Shown here piece after piece: positions 63,659-64,000 of a stretch of DNA of 64,000 nucleotides. The position numbers and the translations under genes are program-made. Source of the DNA: Erwinia sp. OLFS4 (lineage in GTDB: Bacteria > Pseudomonadota > Gammaproteobacteria > Enterobacterales > Enterobacteriaceae); assembly GCF_002752165.1 (NCBI RefSeq), contig NZ_MOMB01000054.1:18983-82982 (forward strand), in the 5' to 3' direction. Within the stretch, counting starts at the first letter, position 1. The number at the start of each line of letters is the position of its first letter. The notes under the pieces were generated by a model. It was not told the DNA's origin, did not search any database, and saw only the letters and a program-made list of their open reading frames with translations.

Positions 63659-64000
63659 TTCGAGTTATCCGGTTTTGAGTTATAAAAAAAGAGGAAAGAG
63701 AGAAAAGAGAAATACCACTGCCGCGGAGACGGACTGAATTGCCCATAGCTACCGCCCTCCCTCTGCAGAATAAAATTTGCGCAGAGGGCTTTACAATTAG
63801 GACCATTTTGACAAGTAAACGGGGCAAGCAGCCTGTTCAGCGGTCTGACCGGGTTATGGCGGGATTTTTTGCCAACATTTATTTCTGTATAGAATGAAAT
63901 GCTTTCATAAACGAAGATTTATTTGTCAACTAAATGTAAACATGATTTTCAATAGAAAATATGTTTTTTAACAGGAGGTTAGCCTGGAAAGAGGTTAAGA
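63659..64000. other. AT-rich upstream region of the adhesin
   Basis: This 342-base stretch contains no supported gene. It is markedly AT rich towards 64000 (around 63880-63980), unlike the rest of the window, typical of horizontally acquired, H-NS-silenced loci. It should hold the adhesin promoter, but I cannot point to a convincing -35/-10 pair. Confidence 0.5.

Overview
The window is a chromosomal segment of an enterobacterium. Gene content and order follow the Escherichia coli lon-clpXP-tig-bolA-yajG-ampG-cyo-yajR...yajQ-panE-yajL-thiI-xseB-ispA-dxs-yajO-pgpA-thiL-nusB-ribH-ribD-nrdR...secFD-yajC-tgt-queA-acpH...proY-brnQ...phoRB-sbcDC...rdgC-ppnP backbone, read in the inverted direction. 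Proteins are close to the E. coli ones but clearly diverged. The long glutamine-rich SbcC, the accessory genes and the missing malZ, araJ-mak and tsx suggest Erwinia/Pantoea-like Erwiniaceae. That placement is inference, not proven.

Layout. 1-5.6 kb, minus strand: proteostasis block (lon partial, clpX, clpP, tig) and bolA, with sigma-32-type promoters in front of lon and clpP. 5.9-13.3 kb, plus strand: yajG, ampG and the cytochrome bo3 oxidase operon cyoABCDE. 13.5-19.4 kb: yajR, then an accessory alcohol/aldehyde oxidation locus. That locus has an aldehyde dehydrogenase, a deleted alcohol dehydrogenase and a divergent AcoR-like activator; a sigma-54 promoter and a candidate enhancer palindrome lie between them. 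19.4-27.3 kb: yajQ, panE, yajL, thiI and the xseB-ispA-dxs isoprenoid/thiamin precursor operon with yajO. 27.4-31.5 kb, minus: nrdR-ribD-ribH-nusB-thiL-pgpA. 31.6-32.6 kb: a Kbp-like K+-binding protein and a YajI-like lipoprotein. 32.7-38.2 kb, minus: queA-tgt-yajC-secD-secF. 38.3-45.3 kb: acpH, a 2-Cys peroxiredoxin, an AppA-like acid phosphatase, proY, brnQ and a cobalamin-independent methionine-synthase-like enzyme. 45.5-52.7 kb: phoR/phoB with a PHO box, divergent from sbcD-sbcC. 52.9-55.5 kb: a TolA-C-like lipoprotein, rdgC, ppnP, marC.

The last 8.5 kb is the accessory part. Between marC and the adhesin lie a strong candidate small RNA with its own promoter and terminator, a predicted 21-residue membrane peptide, and a decayed reverse-transcriptase C-terminus. 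Beyond them is a very large inverse autotransporter (intimin/invasin family) with a LysM domain, a beta-barrel, about 16 Ig-like modules and a C-terminal C-type-lectin-like end. It is split into two overlapping reading frames exactly at a run of seven G residues inside one Ig-like module. Adding one G, or a -1 ribosomal slip on the run, restores a continuous protein of about 2300 residues. This is the most interesting signal in the window: possible phase variation, programmed frameshifting, recent mutation or sequencing error.

No tRNA, rRNA, CRISPR array or intact insertion sequence was recognised.
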